DNA from: Pelorhabdus rhamnosifermentans
Lineage (GTDB): Bacteria; Bacillota; Negativicutes; UMGS1260
Direction of reading: 5' to 3'
NCBI RefSeq assembly: GCF_018835585.1
Contig: NZ_JAHGVE010000006.1
Span: 1 to 64,000 of the forward strand
Length of the DNA stretch: 64,000 bases
The translations under genes and the position numbers were made by a program. Below are positions 56,626-64,000 of this stretch, piece after piece. Under the pieces are notes generated by a model. The model did not search any database, had not been told where the DNA came from, and was given only the letters and a program-made list of their open reading frames with translations. Every line of letters starts with the position of its first letter. Position 1 is the first letter of the stretch.

Positions 56626-58011
56626 TTATAATCTTCGTGCAGCCTCTGCCGCAAGCGGTGACCGTTCACACTCATCATGCTGAAGTGTCACTTGATAACA
56701 AAGCTTACTGCCTCTCATTTTTTCACTCGCATACGAAAGCCCGTTTGACTGATTATCAAGAAAGGGGTGATCAATCTGCTCCGGATCGCCAATCAAAATA
56801 ATCTTGGTTCCAATCCCCGGCCGAGTGATCACCGCTTTAGCCTGCCGGGGTGTTGCATTTTGCATCTCATCTAAAATCATCCAGTATTTATAAAGTGATC
56901 TGCCACGCTGATAAGCTAACGCCTCTGTTTGAATCACACGATTTTCAAACAGCATCTGCACCGTCTCTTCTACCTGCATAATATCCTTGGCCTCAGTCAT
57001 CGTATTGCCTGACATTAAGGTGTAAAGATTATCTTTAATTGAGCGCATATAAGGCTCAATCTTGTCTTTCTCAGAACCAGGCAAAAAACCGATTTCTTCA
57101 TCAAGAGGAACATGGGGCCGGCAAATAAGCAAATGTTGATACTCCTTCGACCGGGATTCCATAAAATGGTGAAGCCCAATAGCAAGAGAATAAAAGGTCT
57201 TCGCTGTTCCAGCAGGCCCTTTAATAATCACAAGCGGTGCCTCCTGCGCACTCATCATCAGGCATTCCTGCATAAAAACCTGTCCGATATTGCGCGGCAC
57301 AACACCAAAAGGATTATGACTACTGTATTTTAAGTGAACAATTTTTTCACCATCAAAACGCCCTAACGCTGTATGGCGATCATTATCTGTAGACTGAAGC
57401 ATGACAAACTGATTAGTTATAAGCGAAACATCCCGCAGCTCATGACTATTTTCATCAAAAATTTGCACATCATCTGACTGAATTGAATGAGTATCCGCTG
57501 CATGAAATTGATTAATCACAGCCGTGGATGTATAGACTACAGCACGACCTGTATATTGCTCCTGAATCGTCGCCACCTTGTCATTGCGAAAATCCTCTGC
57601 AAGTAACCCGAGAATAGATGCCTTAACACGCATATTTGTATCACGACTCACTAAAATAGCAGTACTTCCCGCTTCACTAAGTCCTTTACACACCTGCAAA
57701 ATCCGGTTATCCGCCTTAATGCGATCCCAATGAGCTGGCATAGACGTATTTAAGTGATTCGTCTCAATCCTTAAAGTCCCACCCTCATCATTTATCAATA
57801 CACCTTGAAGTAAGTCACCTTTTTCACGCAAGACATCGATAATCCGTGAAATCTGTCGGCTATTGGCACCTCTTTCTGAAGATTCTCCTTTAAAACGGTC
57901 CAATTCTTCTAACACTACTTCCGGTATAACCACAGCATGTTCATTAAAGGCATAGAGAGAATGAGGTGAATGCAGTAGAACATTAGTATCAAGAATATAA
58001 TGTTTGAGCAC
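56626..58011 (-). CDS. PIN-PhoH family ATPase (YlaK type)
   Basis: The 461-residue protein has a PIN nuclease domain (about 1-150: YILDTNVLLHSP, VVLEELDRFKG and VSRDTNMRVKA) and a PhoH helicase-like ATPase domain (about 240-455) with GPAGTAKTFYSLA and the Walker B DEMQNATPRQAK. The PIN acidic residues are present, so RNA cleavage linked to ATP-dependent unwinding is plausible. The GTG at 58011 follows GGGGGA. It is a single-gene unit. Despite the PhoH name, no Pho box is seen upstream. Confidence 0.92.
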   Translation of the reverse strand: MLKHYILDTNVLLHSPHSLYAFNEHAVVIPEVVLEELDRFKGESSERGANSRQISRIIDVLREKGDLLQGVLINDEGGTLRIETNHLNTSMPAHWDRIKADNRILQVCKGLSEAGSTAILVSRDTNMRVKASILGLLAEDFRNDKVATIQEQYTGRAVVYTSTAVINQFHAADTHSIQSDDVQIFDENSHELRDVSLITNQFVMLQSTDNDRHTALGRFDGEKIVHLKYSSHNPFGVVPRNIGQVFMQECLMMSAQEAPLVIIKGPAGTAKTFYSLAIGLHHFMESRSKEYQHLLICRPHVPLDEEIGFLPGSEKDKIEPYMRSIKDNLYTLMSGNTMTEAKDIMQVEETVQMLFENRVIQTEALAYQRGRSLYKYWMILDEMQNATPRQAKAVITRPGIGTKIILIGDPEQIDHPFLDNQSNGLSYASEKMRGSKLCYQVTLQHDECERSPLAAEAARRL

Positions 58012-58147
58012 TAATAATCCCCCTTTTCATAAGGCTTATAGCCTCGCCAACCCGTTTTGTTAGAATTTTTCCGGTACCTACTATAATGTATTCACTATCA
58101 AGGTGCAAATGCTAACAAGCGTAAGATTTATAAATCCTTACTTGAAA

Positions 58148-58182
58148 AGAAGGCCCGCAACAATCGCTCATTGCATGCCCTC
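58148..58182 (-). terminator. probable terminator after the CheX-like gene
   Basis: A stem built on GCAAT and ATTGTTGC, with outer GGC/GCC pairs and mismatches, is followed on the minus strand by TTCTTTTC. Confidence 0.5.
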
Positions 58183-58185
58183 TCA

Positions 58186-59061
58186 TTACAAAACAAGTAA
58201 GAAAATATCTCCAAATGAAACATGAATGGGAATAATCTCCCCTTTACCACCCGGAAATACCGCCTGTGCCTGAATCCGTTGTGGTTTCAGTTCCAGTTCT
58301 ACACCCTCATTCGATGTATTCACGCAGAAAATGCCATTCGTAAGATTTAAGAATTCCGCTGCACAATCCTTAGCATAATCATCTATAAAAGTCGTCATCG
58401 CATCCCCACTATAACGGGTTGCAATAGTAAGCAAGGTCCGATCTGTTAAACCCAGGGCAGAAACAAGTCCACCTCTACCGTCCATCTTTTGAGTAATCAG
58501 CCAGGGATACGTTTGATTTGTAACAGGACTATTTTTCATAATCACAGGTGTTTCACCAAGAAAGCGAACAATGTTGCGTATCACAAGAGCAACATAATGA
58601 TAGTAAACATCGGCCTTGGCCTGCCCACCGAAGTCCAGATTGAATCGCACAATCTCATCCACATCCGCCTTAACTAAAGCTTCCACATTGTCATCCGACA
58701 AATTATTATCGGCTTTATAACGCTTGAGCGCTCCATTAACTTCAGTCAACGTTAAGTAGCCTTGATCAACAATGGCTTGACTCAATTGTAAGTATTTTTG
58801 ATTTTGAATGGCAAGCAATTTCGTTAATTGTTCTTTTTTCAAAAATCCCTGCTCAATAGCAAGTTCACCAAAGCGTTTATCCTGCCTTTTCTGGGATTGA
58901 TGGATTTTCTCTACTTCTTGCACAGTCATATAGCCCGCATCCATAGCCAAAATGCCAACTTTTACTTTTACCGACTTCTCTTGGTCTAATACTGTACATA
59001 ATTGATCAATAGATAAAATGCCTTTGTTCAATAAATATTGGCCAAAATATTGGCTAAACAT
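58186..59061 (-). CDS. CheX-like phosphatase with N-terminal MshEN-type repeats
   Basis: The 291-residue protein has two parts. Residues 6-115 hold four similar two-helix units (6-26, 35-57, 64-86, 93-115) with the pattern hydrophobic-G-x-L-x3-G-x-h-x8-L, like MshEN/GspE N-terminal repeats. Residues about 130-290 are CheX-like, with the phosphatase motif ExxN in AAEFLNLTNG (Glu236, Asn239). CheX removes phosphate from CheY. It starts after GGAG, 12 nt from a CheY gene, so the pair forms one operon. The repeats could bind c-di-GMP as in MshEN domains, but the RLG signature is imperfect. Confidence 0.8.
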   Translation of the reverse strand: MFSQYFGQYLLNKGILSIDQLCTVLDQEKSVKVKVGILAMDAGYMTVQEVEKIHQSQKRQDKRFGELAIEQGFLKKEQLTKLLAIQNQKYLQLSQAIVDQGYLTLTEVNGALKRYKADNNLSDDNVEALVKADVDEIVRFNLDFGGQAKADVYYHYVALVIRNIVRFLGETPVIMKNSPVTNQTYPWLITQKMDGRGGLVSALGLTDRTLLTIATRYSGDAMTTFIDDYAKDCAAEFLNLTNGIFCVNTSNEGVELELKPQRIQAQAVFPGGKGEIIPIHVSFGDIFLLVL

Positions 59062-59073
59062 ATCCTCACTCCT

Positions 59074-59445
59074 TTAGCTATGTATACTTGAAAGGGCCTT
59101 GGCTATCTGTTCTTTATCATAGGGTTTCTGAATAAAATCAATTGCGCCTAACTTTAAAGCATCAATCAATTTACCCGAAGTGCCTGTTGAAGAAACCATA
59201 ATGACTTGTGCATCACCATCCAGCTTCTTAATTTTCTGTAAAGCCTCTAAGCCGTCACATACTGGCATCACAATGTCCATAAAAACCAGTTGAGGCTTGT
59301 CCTCCTCATAACGGGTAATCGCTTCCTGCCCATTCGATGCTTCAGCGACTACGCAAGCAAATTCGTCTTCCAACAAAATTCGCAGTTTTCGCCGTACCAA
59401 CATCGAATCGTCACAAATTAAAACTTTTTTTTTGGCAAGTTCCAT
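59074..59445 (-). CDS. cheY: CheY-like response regulator
   Basis: This 123-residue single receiver domain has VLICDDSMLVRRKLR (acidic pair at 11-12), the phosphoacceptor in LVFMDIVMPVCDGLE (Asp near 57), MVSSTGTSGK with the switch residue in place, and FIQKPYDKEQI with the conserved Lys. It belongs to the CheY group from motility systems rather than to an OmpR type. It starts after GGGGAG and pairs with the CheX-like protein, its likely phosphatase. No cheA lies in the window. Confidence 0.9.
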   Translation of the reverse strand: MELAKKKVLICDDSMLVRRKLRILLEDEFACVVAEASNGQEAITRYEEDKPQLVFMDIVMPVCDGLEALQKIKKLDGDAQVIMVSSTGTSGKLIDALKLGAIDFIQKPYDKEQIAKALSSIHS

Positions 59446-59599
59446 TGGCTTTCTCCCCTTTATAATTCTTACTTTAATTTAATTATAGCTAAGTAGTTAC
59501 TGTTCCTGCTAAGCTCAGAAAATTAACACTCAAATAACAACAGGAGTTTCACTTCAGAACACGAATTGTGTAAAGAAATAGAATTTTGAGGTGAATACA

Positions 59600-60385
59600 A
59601 TGGCTACTCTGCGCGTCGCCAGTTTTAATATTAATTCCATCCGTATACGCTTAGCAGATCTCATTGTATGGATGAATAGCTTTCAGCCAGATGTTGTCTG
59701 CTTACAAGAAACGAAGGTCCAAGATAAAGATTTTCCCTTAACCGCCCTCAATGACGCCGGTTATTACAGTACTTATTTAGGTGAAAAAGGGAAAAACGGT
59801 GTAGCCATTTTAAGTAAACAAAAACCAGACCATATATCTTTCGGTCTGGATGAATGGGGAGCACCAGGCGAAGCCCGCCTGATTTACGCTGCGTTTGACA
59901 ACTATACTGTTGTAAATACTTATGTTCCGCAAGGACGAGAAGTAGACACCGATTATTTTCAATATAAGCTAGACTGGATGACTCATATGCGGGATTATTT
60001 TTCCCGCCACTTCACACCGGAAGATCGTGTATTATGGCTCGGTGACTTCAATGTCGCACCTGACGCCTTAGATGTACATGATCCCAAGCGCCTGGCTGGC
60101 CGTGTCGGGTTTCACCCTGCTGAGCAGGCTGCGCTGAGAACCGTACGTGACTGGGGTTTTACAGACATTTTCCGCAAACACTGTCCCCAGGGAAATCTCT
60201 ATAGTTTTTGGGACTATCGCATAAAAAATGCCCTTGAACGAGGACTCGGTTGGCGTATTGACCATATTTATGCAACAAAAAGTCTGGCTGACTATTCGAG
60301 ATCCGCTGCCATTGATACGGAACTCCGCAAAAAAAGTCGTCCCTCTGACCATGCTCCCATTACGGCCACTTTCGAATTAACTTAA
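59600..60385 (+). CDS. exoA: exodeoxyribonuclease III
   Basis: This AP endonuclease/3'-5' exonuclease acts in base excision repair. The 261-residue protein has the endonuclease/exonuclease/phosphatase fold: RVASFNINSIR (about 5-15), CLQETKVQD, YVPQGRE, WLGDFNVAP, WRIDHIYAT and SDHAPI with the catalytic Asp-His. The ATG at 59600 lies 8 nt after TTTGAGG. It is a single gene on the plus strand, followed by the DUF441 gene. Confidence 0.95.
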   Translation: MATLRVASFNINSIRIRLADLIVWMNSFQPDVVCLQETKVQDKDFPLTALNDAGYYSTYLGEKGKNGVAILSKQKPDHISFGLDEWGAPGEARLIYAAFDNYTVVNTYVPQGREVDTDYFQYKLDWMTHMRDYFSRHFTPEDRVLWLGDFNVAPDALDVHDPKRLAGRVGFHPAEQAALRTVRDWGFTDIFRKHCPQGNLYSFWDYRIKNALERGLGWRIDHIYATKSLADYSRSAAIDTELRKKSRPSDHAPITATFELT

Positions 60386-60450
60386 GACACCTTCCTCCTC
60401 ATCATCGAATAAACTATATTCTAATTTGAAAAAAATTTGGAGTGATCTTC

Positions 60451-60906
60451 ATGAGTTTTGAAAACCTTCCCATACTCGTCATACTCGTTTTATCTGTACT
60501 AGGACATAACAACTCTGTGGCCATTGCTGCCGGGGCATTATTACTTGTTAAACTAAGCGGTTTCGACAATTACTTTCCAATCATTGAAAATCATGGTTTA
60601 CAGCTTGGCATTATTCTCATTACCATGTCTGTACTTGTTCCCATTGTAAAAGGAAGTATTACCATGAACGATATGGCTTCTGTCTTTACGACACCTACCG
60701 GCCTGGTAGCCATCACGATTGGCGTCATCGTTGCCTGGTTGGCCGGACGGGGACTTCCTTTTATGTCAACAACACCGGAAGTGGTAACACCCCTCATTAT
60801 CGGTACAGTCGTTGGTGTCGCTTTTTTCAAAGGACTAGCTGTAGGCCCCCTTATTGCAAGTGGTATTGTCTGGTTCTTTCTCACCCTTATCCAAGCCTGT
60901 AGATAA
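60451..60906 (+). CDS. DUF441 (UPF0756) membrane protein
   Basis: This 151-residue protein has four to five membrane helices over nearly its entire length and the family pattern ILVILVLSVLGHNNSVAIAAG and NHGLQLGIILITMSVLVPIV in part. The function is unknown across the family. The ATG at 60451 lies 8 nt after TTTGGAG. It is likely co-transcribed with exoA or has its own promoter in the 65 bp gap. It converges on the acyltransferase gene with no obvious terminator between them. Confidence 0.88.
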   Translation: MSFENLPILVILVLSVLGHNNSVAIAAGALLLVKLSGFDNYFPIIENHGLQLGIILITMSVLVPIVKGSITMNDMASVFTTPTGLVAITIGVIVAWLAGRGLPFMSTTPEVVTPLIIGTVVGVAFFKGLAVGPLIASGIVWFFLTLIQACR

Positions 60907-60911
60907 AAATC

Positions 60912-62090
60912 TTAAAAATATTCATTTATATAGTTTGTACACATCGGAAACAGCTTGTTAAGCACTCCTATCACAGAAGATGGCGCAGTTAATCTGCCCA
61001 GCTTTTTTAGTTGGCTCGCCGACAGACGTCCAAAAAAAAGCTGTGATAAAGCCCCCACACTAAGTATACACAACTTATCACAATTCATAGTTGACTGAGG
61101 TACGACGCGAACCGTGCCTTTTCCCTCTACAACAGTCAATTGAAAGATTCCTTCATTCCAAGGCGCTAGCCGATCCGTCACAGCAAAAATTACCTCAGCC
61201 TGACTTCCTGCTGGGTAGAATGCTGACATGAGTGCCTCACTCACATCGACAATTCTCCCTGTCATAAAAGGATACAAGGCCACACCCCGCTTGGGATCAG
61301 GCAAAGAAAATAATAACCCATCATCCAAAGGCGCATTCCATTCCAACATACTGACTTGTGAATGATGGTTATAACAAAAATGCAGCAATTGTTGTTCAGC
61401 CGCAAAATTAACGTAAGCCAATTCCTTTACAAGCAAAACATCATTGCGCATTGTATAAAGAATATAACCAACTGGCTGCTCCTCTTCAACAAGCATATAG
61501 GCATAGCCTTGATCACTCTTATGTTCGGCCAAGAGCATTCGCCAATTCTCATCATGACGCAACACATAACCATGCTTATCTGCTGTAAAGGCCTTGTATA
61601 CTTGCTGCAAGCAAGAAATATGCTGCTTCTCTAAAACAACAAATTTTCCGGCACCTTGAGCAGTAAACTTTAAATCAACTAGCGGAAGAGTATATTTTAT
61701 ATGATGATAACAAAACTCGAAATCGTAGGGATAATAAAATTTTCCTTGAAAAGGCATCAAAATAGTAACAGCCTCATGCCTCTGATGCATTTCTACAAAA
61801 GCCGCTTTGAGCAATCCTCCTACCAAACGCTGGCTACGTCCTTCTGGGAAGGTCGCCACACCCACAATGTAAGAAGTAGCAAAATCATGACCACGTAGAC
61901 GCAGTTGATAGGGATTTAAATGGACGGCACAGAGAAGAGAATCTGCCTGAAAACCAGCCAACACATTCTTCTGATCATAATAATCACTAAAATACCATTT
62001 AAAAAAAGGGTGGTCTTCCGGCTCGAAGCAGTAAGACCACAAAGCTTTTATCTGAGACTCATCTTTGTCATTCATCAAACGGTATTCCAT
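60912..62090 (-). CDS. Eis-like GNAT N-acetyltransferase with SCP2-type C-terminus
   Basis: This 392-residue protein has a first GNAT domain (about 1-150) with the acetyl-CoA loop VATFPEGRSQRLVGGLL, a second GNAT-like domain (about 155-290) and a C-terminal SCP2-like sterol-carrier fold (about 300-385), the Eis architecture. Eis proteins acetylate aminoglycosides or other amines; the substrate here is unknown. The ATG at 62090 lies 8 nt after AAGGAG. It starts 6 nt after the stop of the DUF2156 gene, so both are read from one transcript. Confidence 0.85.
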   Translation of the reverse strand: MEYRLMNDKDESQIKALWSYCFEPEDHPFFKWYFSDYYDQKNVLAGFQADSLLCAVHLNPYQLRLRGHDFATSYIVGVATFPEGRSQRLVGGLLKAAFVEMHQRHEAVTILMPFQGKFYYPYDFEFCYHHIKYTLPLVDLKFTAQGAGKFVVLEKQHISCLQQVYKAFTADKHGYVLRHDENWRMLLAEHKSDQGYAYMLVEEEQPVGYILYTMRNDVLLVKELAYVNFAAEQQLLHFCYNHHSQVSMLEWNAPLDDGLLFSLPDPKRGVALYPFMTGRIVDVSEALMSAFYPAGSQAEVIFAVTDRLAPWNEGIFQLTVVEGKGTVRVVPQSTMNCDKLCILSVGALSQLFFGRLSASQLKKLGRLTAPSSVIGVLNKLFPMCTNYINEYF

Positions 62091-62095
62091 GCCTG

Positions 62096-63007
62096 TCACT
62101 CCTTCAAGGCCATAAAAGCGTCATATTTTTCAACGAGTTTCACAGGATGGTAAGACTCCTTGGCTTGTCGCAAGCCCTCCATGCCCATATCTTCTTCGCG
62201 ATTAATATATTTCATATCTGACCAGCGATCACGACAAAACTCCTGATTGATAGCCTGATACACACCACGAATATTAGGATTGCCTTTTTCGATATGAACC
62301 AGTGCCATATTACTTGTTAATTGTTCACCAATCGTAAAGGCCTCCATTTTACCATCAATCAAAATGGCCCCGCCACTAAGTCCTAAAACCTCATAATGAT
62401 TCAAAAGATCAATGACAGCCGCTTTTTCCAGCTCGATTTCGCTTTCCTCATCTAAGCCGCGCAAATCATACCATTCCAGTGCCGTTTCCAGACAGCTTGG
62501 TAACAAGTCATTGGTGATGGATAAATACTGATACTGACTATAAGTACGCTTAAAATAATTCAAATGATTCTTTTTACTGCTATATTTTCTTCCTTTCAGT
62601 CCGATTAAATCTTCTGCCAAATAGACGTAATCAAAATTATCGCGATCAGAAACAAACTGAAAATTCCCCGGCCTTAGCGCCTCAAGAACAGCCTTACTTT
62701 CGACTGTAACGCCTTTGAGCATAAACTGCTCACCCATCTCTTCAAAATAACGAAGTATTGCAACCAATGCCTTGTCAATATTACCACCTTTATTTGCTAC
62801 AGGAGGCAGCAAATAAGTCTGACCATGATGAGACGCCTTAACACAAAGGCAATCATCAACAACAGTCCACTCAATATGATAAGGTTTACGCCACATATAA
62901 AAATTTGTAAAATTACAATTCGAACTCTCAGAGGGGTTCGAGTGTAAAAACTCATCAATAACCTCTTTATCTTCTAATAAAACTGGTTGAAATAAAATAA
63001 AAACCAC
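62096..63007 (-). CDS. DUF2156 phosphatidylglycerol-lysyltransferase-like protein
   Basis: The protein matches DUF2156, the C-terminal GNAT-fold domain of MprF-type aminoacyl-phosphatidylglycerol synthases, but without the membrane part. Visible blocks are FTNFYMWRKPYHIEW, LKGRKYSSKKNHLNYFKRTY, ALEWYDLRGLDEE, AFTIGEQL and IRGVYQAINQEFC. The start is uncertain: GTG at 63007 next to GAGGGT gives 303 residues; an upstream TTG at 63118 would overlap the transporter gene. A charged-tRNA or acyl donor is possible but unproven. Confidence 0.8.
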   Translation of the reverse strand: MVFILFQPVLLEDKEVIDEFLHSNPSESSNCNFTNFYMWRKPYHIEWTVVDDCLCVKASHHGQTYLLPPVANKGGNIDKALVAILRYFEEMGEQFMLKGVTVESKAVLEALRPGNFQFVSDRDNFDYVYLAEDLIGLKGRKYSSKKNHLNYFKRTYSQYQYLSITNDLLPSCLETALEWYDLRGLDEESEIELEKAAVIDLLNHYEVLGLSGGAILIDGKMEAFTIGEQLTSNMALVHIEKGNPNIRGVYQAINQEFCRDRWSDMKYINREEDMGMEGLRQAKESYHPVKLVEKYDAFMALKE

Positions 63008-63083
63008 ACCCTCAATTTTCTGTTTACAACTACTTATACTACTGCATTTCAAAAGGACAATCAAATGCTTTTTCGCAAAAAAA

Positions 63084-64000
63084 CTATAATGCGACCAACA
63101 AAAATGGCACAATAACAACCAAATAAAACCCCGTTGTCAAAATAAAAGCAGTTGTAGCAATATGGATATTAAGACGGTAAAGTCGTGCCGTAAGAACCGC
63201 ATTAATCGCAGTCGGCGTACTGCCAATAATAATTACCGTATAAAGCACTTCCTTATCACTTATAACAGGATAAGTAAAGGCATATAAAATGAGTGGCGTA
63301 ACCAAAAATTTAATCCACAAAAGATCCAGCATCTCACGCCAATAATGACGGATTTGGCCAAAATCAATTGCATACCCCACTGGAATTAATGCTGTCCAAG
63401 CGCCTATATGCACCATGAGAGTAAACAAAACATCGAACATTGCAGGTCTCGCAAGCTGTCCAACACTTAAAGCTATCCCAATAAAAATACTTAATACAGG
63501 CAATTGATTGCGATTAATTAATAGCTTCTTCCAAGAAATAGCATGACCTGTCTCCCCTTGCCCCAATTCATAATAATGCTGAGCCAAAGGAAAACAAAAT
63601 AGAAACAACATAAAATTTGCTAACAATAAGATTAGCATAGTATAAGCATAACCGCTTTCACCATAAAAAATAAACGCTACTAACCCGCCGAGTGTTCCGC
63701 CATTGAATAAAATAGCAGACAACATATAACTGCCTTGATCAAGGGGCTCTATATATTTTGTTCTTACTTTCATATAAGCAACCAGCCCCGGCACAATATG
63801 CATCAATACACCAAGCAATGGCAAATACAACAAATGAATCGTTACTTTGAGTTGCCAGAAAGACAGCACCGTAAGTGCGGGATAAACAATAAACAAATTA
63901 TAAAAAATAATTTTGTCAAAAATTCTTTGTTTCAATGCCGAAAAACGGTGTAATAGATAACCGACAACAAGGGGAAGAATTACATCAAATCCAAAATACA
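63084..64000 (-). CDS. AEC-family transporter (5' end at or beyond right edge)
   Basis: The reading frame stays open from 63084 through 64000; the last window codons on the minus strand read YFGFDVILPLVVGYLLHRF, typical of the first AEC helix. The partial final codon ends in TG, so the start may lie exactly at the edge. About nine to ten membrane helices follow, with the central GxxP-type IGSTPTAINAVLTARLY near the C-terminus. The AEC (auxin efflux carrier-like) family exports or exchanges organic anions such as malate; the substrate here is unknown. The downstream DUF2156 start may overlap. Confidence 0.85.
   Translation of the reverse strand, partial: YFGFDVILPLVVGYLLHRFSALKQRIFDKIIFYNLFIVYPALTVLSFWQLKVTIHLLYLPLLGVLMHIVPGLVAYMKVRTKYIEPLDQGSYMLSAILFNGGTLGGLVAFIFYGESGYAYTMLILLLANFMLFLFCFPLAQHYYELGQGETGHAISWKKLLINRNQLPVLSIFIGIALSVGQLARPAMFDVLFTLMVHIGAWTALIPVGYAIDFGQIRHYWREMLDLLWIKFLVTPLILYAFTYPVISDKEVLYTVIIIGSTPTAINAVLTARLYRLNIHIATTAFILTTGFYLVVIVPFLLVAL

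Overview
This 64 kb window is chromosomal DNA from a low-GC, endospore-forming Firmicute. The 16S rRNA fragment at the left edge and the gene order suggest a sporulating Negativicute of the Sporomusaceae kind (Pelosinus/Sporomusa relatives). That placement is inferred from recalled 16S motifs and from synteny; no search was run. Nearly all genes lie on the minus strand. There is no insertion sequence, prophage, CRISPR array or tRNA gene that I can support.

From right to left on the minus strand, the layout is an expanded version of the Bacillus subtilis spoVC-to-lysS region plus the spo0F/pyrG/argS region. Positions 64000-59600 hold an AEC-type transporter (cut by the edge), two translationally close acyltransferase-fold proteins, a DUF441 membrane protein and exonuclease III. 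Positions 59445-53156 hold a CheY/CheX-like pair, PhoH, MgtC and a CadC/CadA-type metal efflux operon. Positions 53070-42558 hold a tiny repeat protein, a SpoIID-like protein, ywiB-argS, pyrG, sppA, a Yip1-type protein, spo0F, a zinc-ribbon protein, glpX and a LysM/M23 peptidase. Positions 42494-34200 hold a PrsW-like protein, fin, mfd, spoVT, spoVB, mazG and HU.

A phosphate island (34090-25065) follows: phoP, pstB-phoU, phoR, an EAL-CBS-GGDEF protein, pstS and pstC-pstA. The promoters of pstS, pstC and pstB each carry TTAAC repeats at 11 bp periodicity, 21-22 nt before a -10 box, and a looser set lies upstream of phoR. The island, together with a chemoreceptor and a second SpoIID lipoprotein, separates HU from yabP, where rqcP would normally lie.

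The cluster resumes with yabP, yabQ, divIC, an S1-domain protein, spoIIE, tilS, hpt and ftsH. A two-component pair on the plus strand comes next. Then come panC-panD-birA-coaX and dusB, a three-gene module (HTH regulator, a family labelled quinate 5-dehydrogenase, and an acyl-ACP-reductase-like enzyme), greA-lysS and the rRNA operon. PanC, PanD, CoaX and BirA together cover pantothenate/CoA and biotin use. The panC leader ends in an intrinsic terminator and carries two similar bulged hairpins, so it is a good candidate cis-regulatory RNA.

The most novel item is the three-gene module at 3309-5882. Its reductase-like member keeps the cysteine that forms the acyl thioester in cyanobacterial acyl-ACP reductase, while its partner has no clear dehydrogenase signature. 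Sporulation control is visible directly in the DNA: candidate sigma-H, sigma-E and sigma-G promoters precede spo0F, yabP and spoVT, matching the known control of these genes in B. subtilis.
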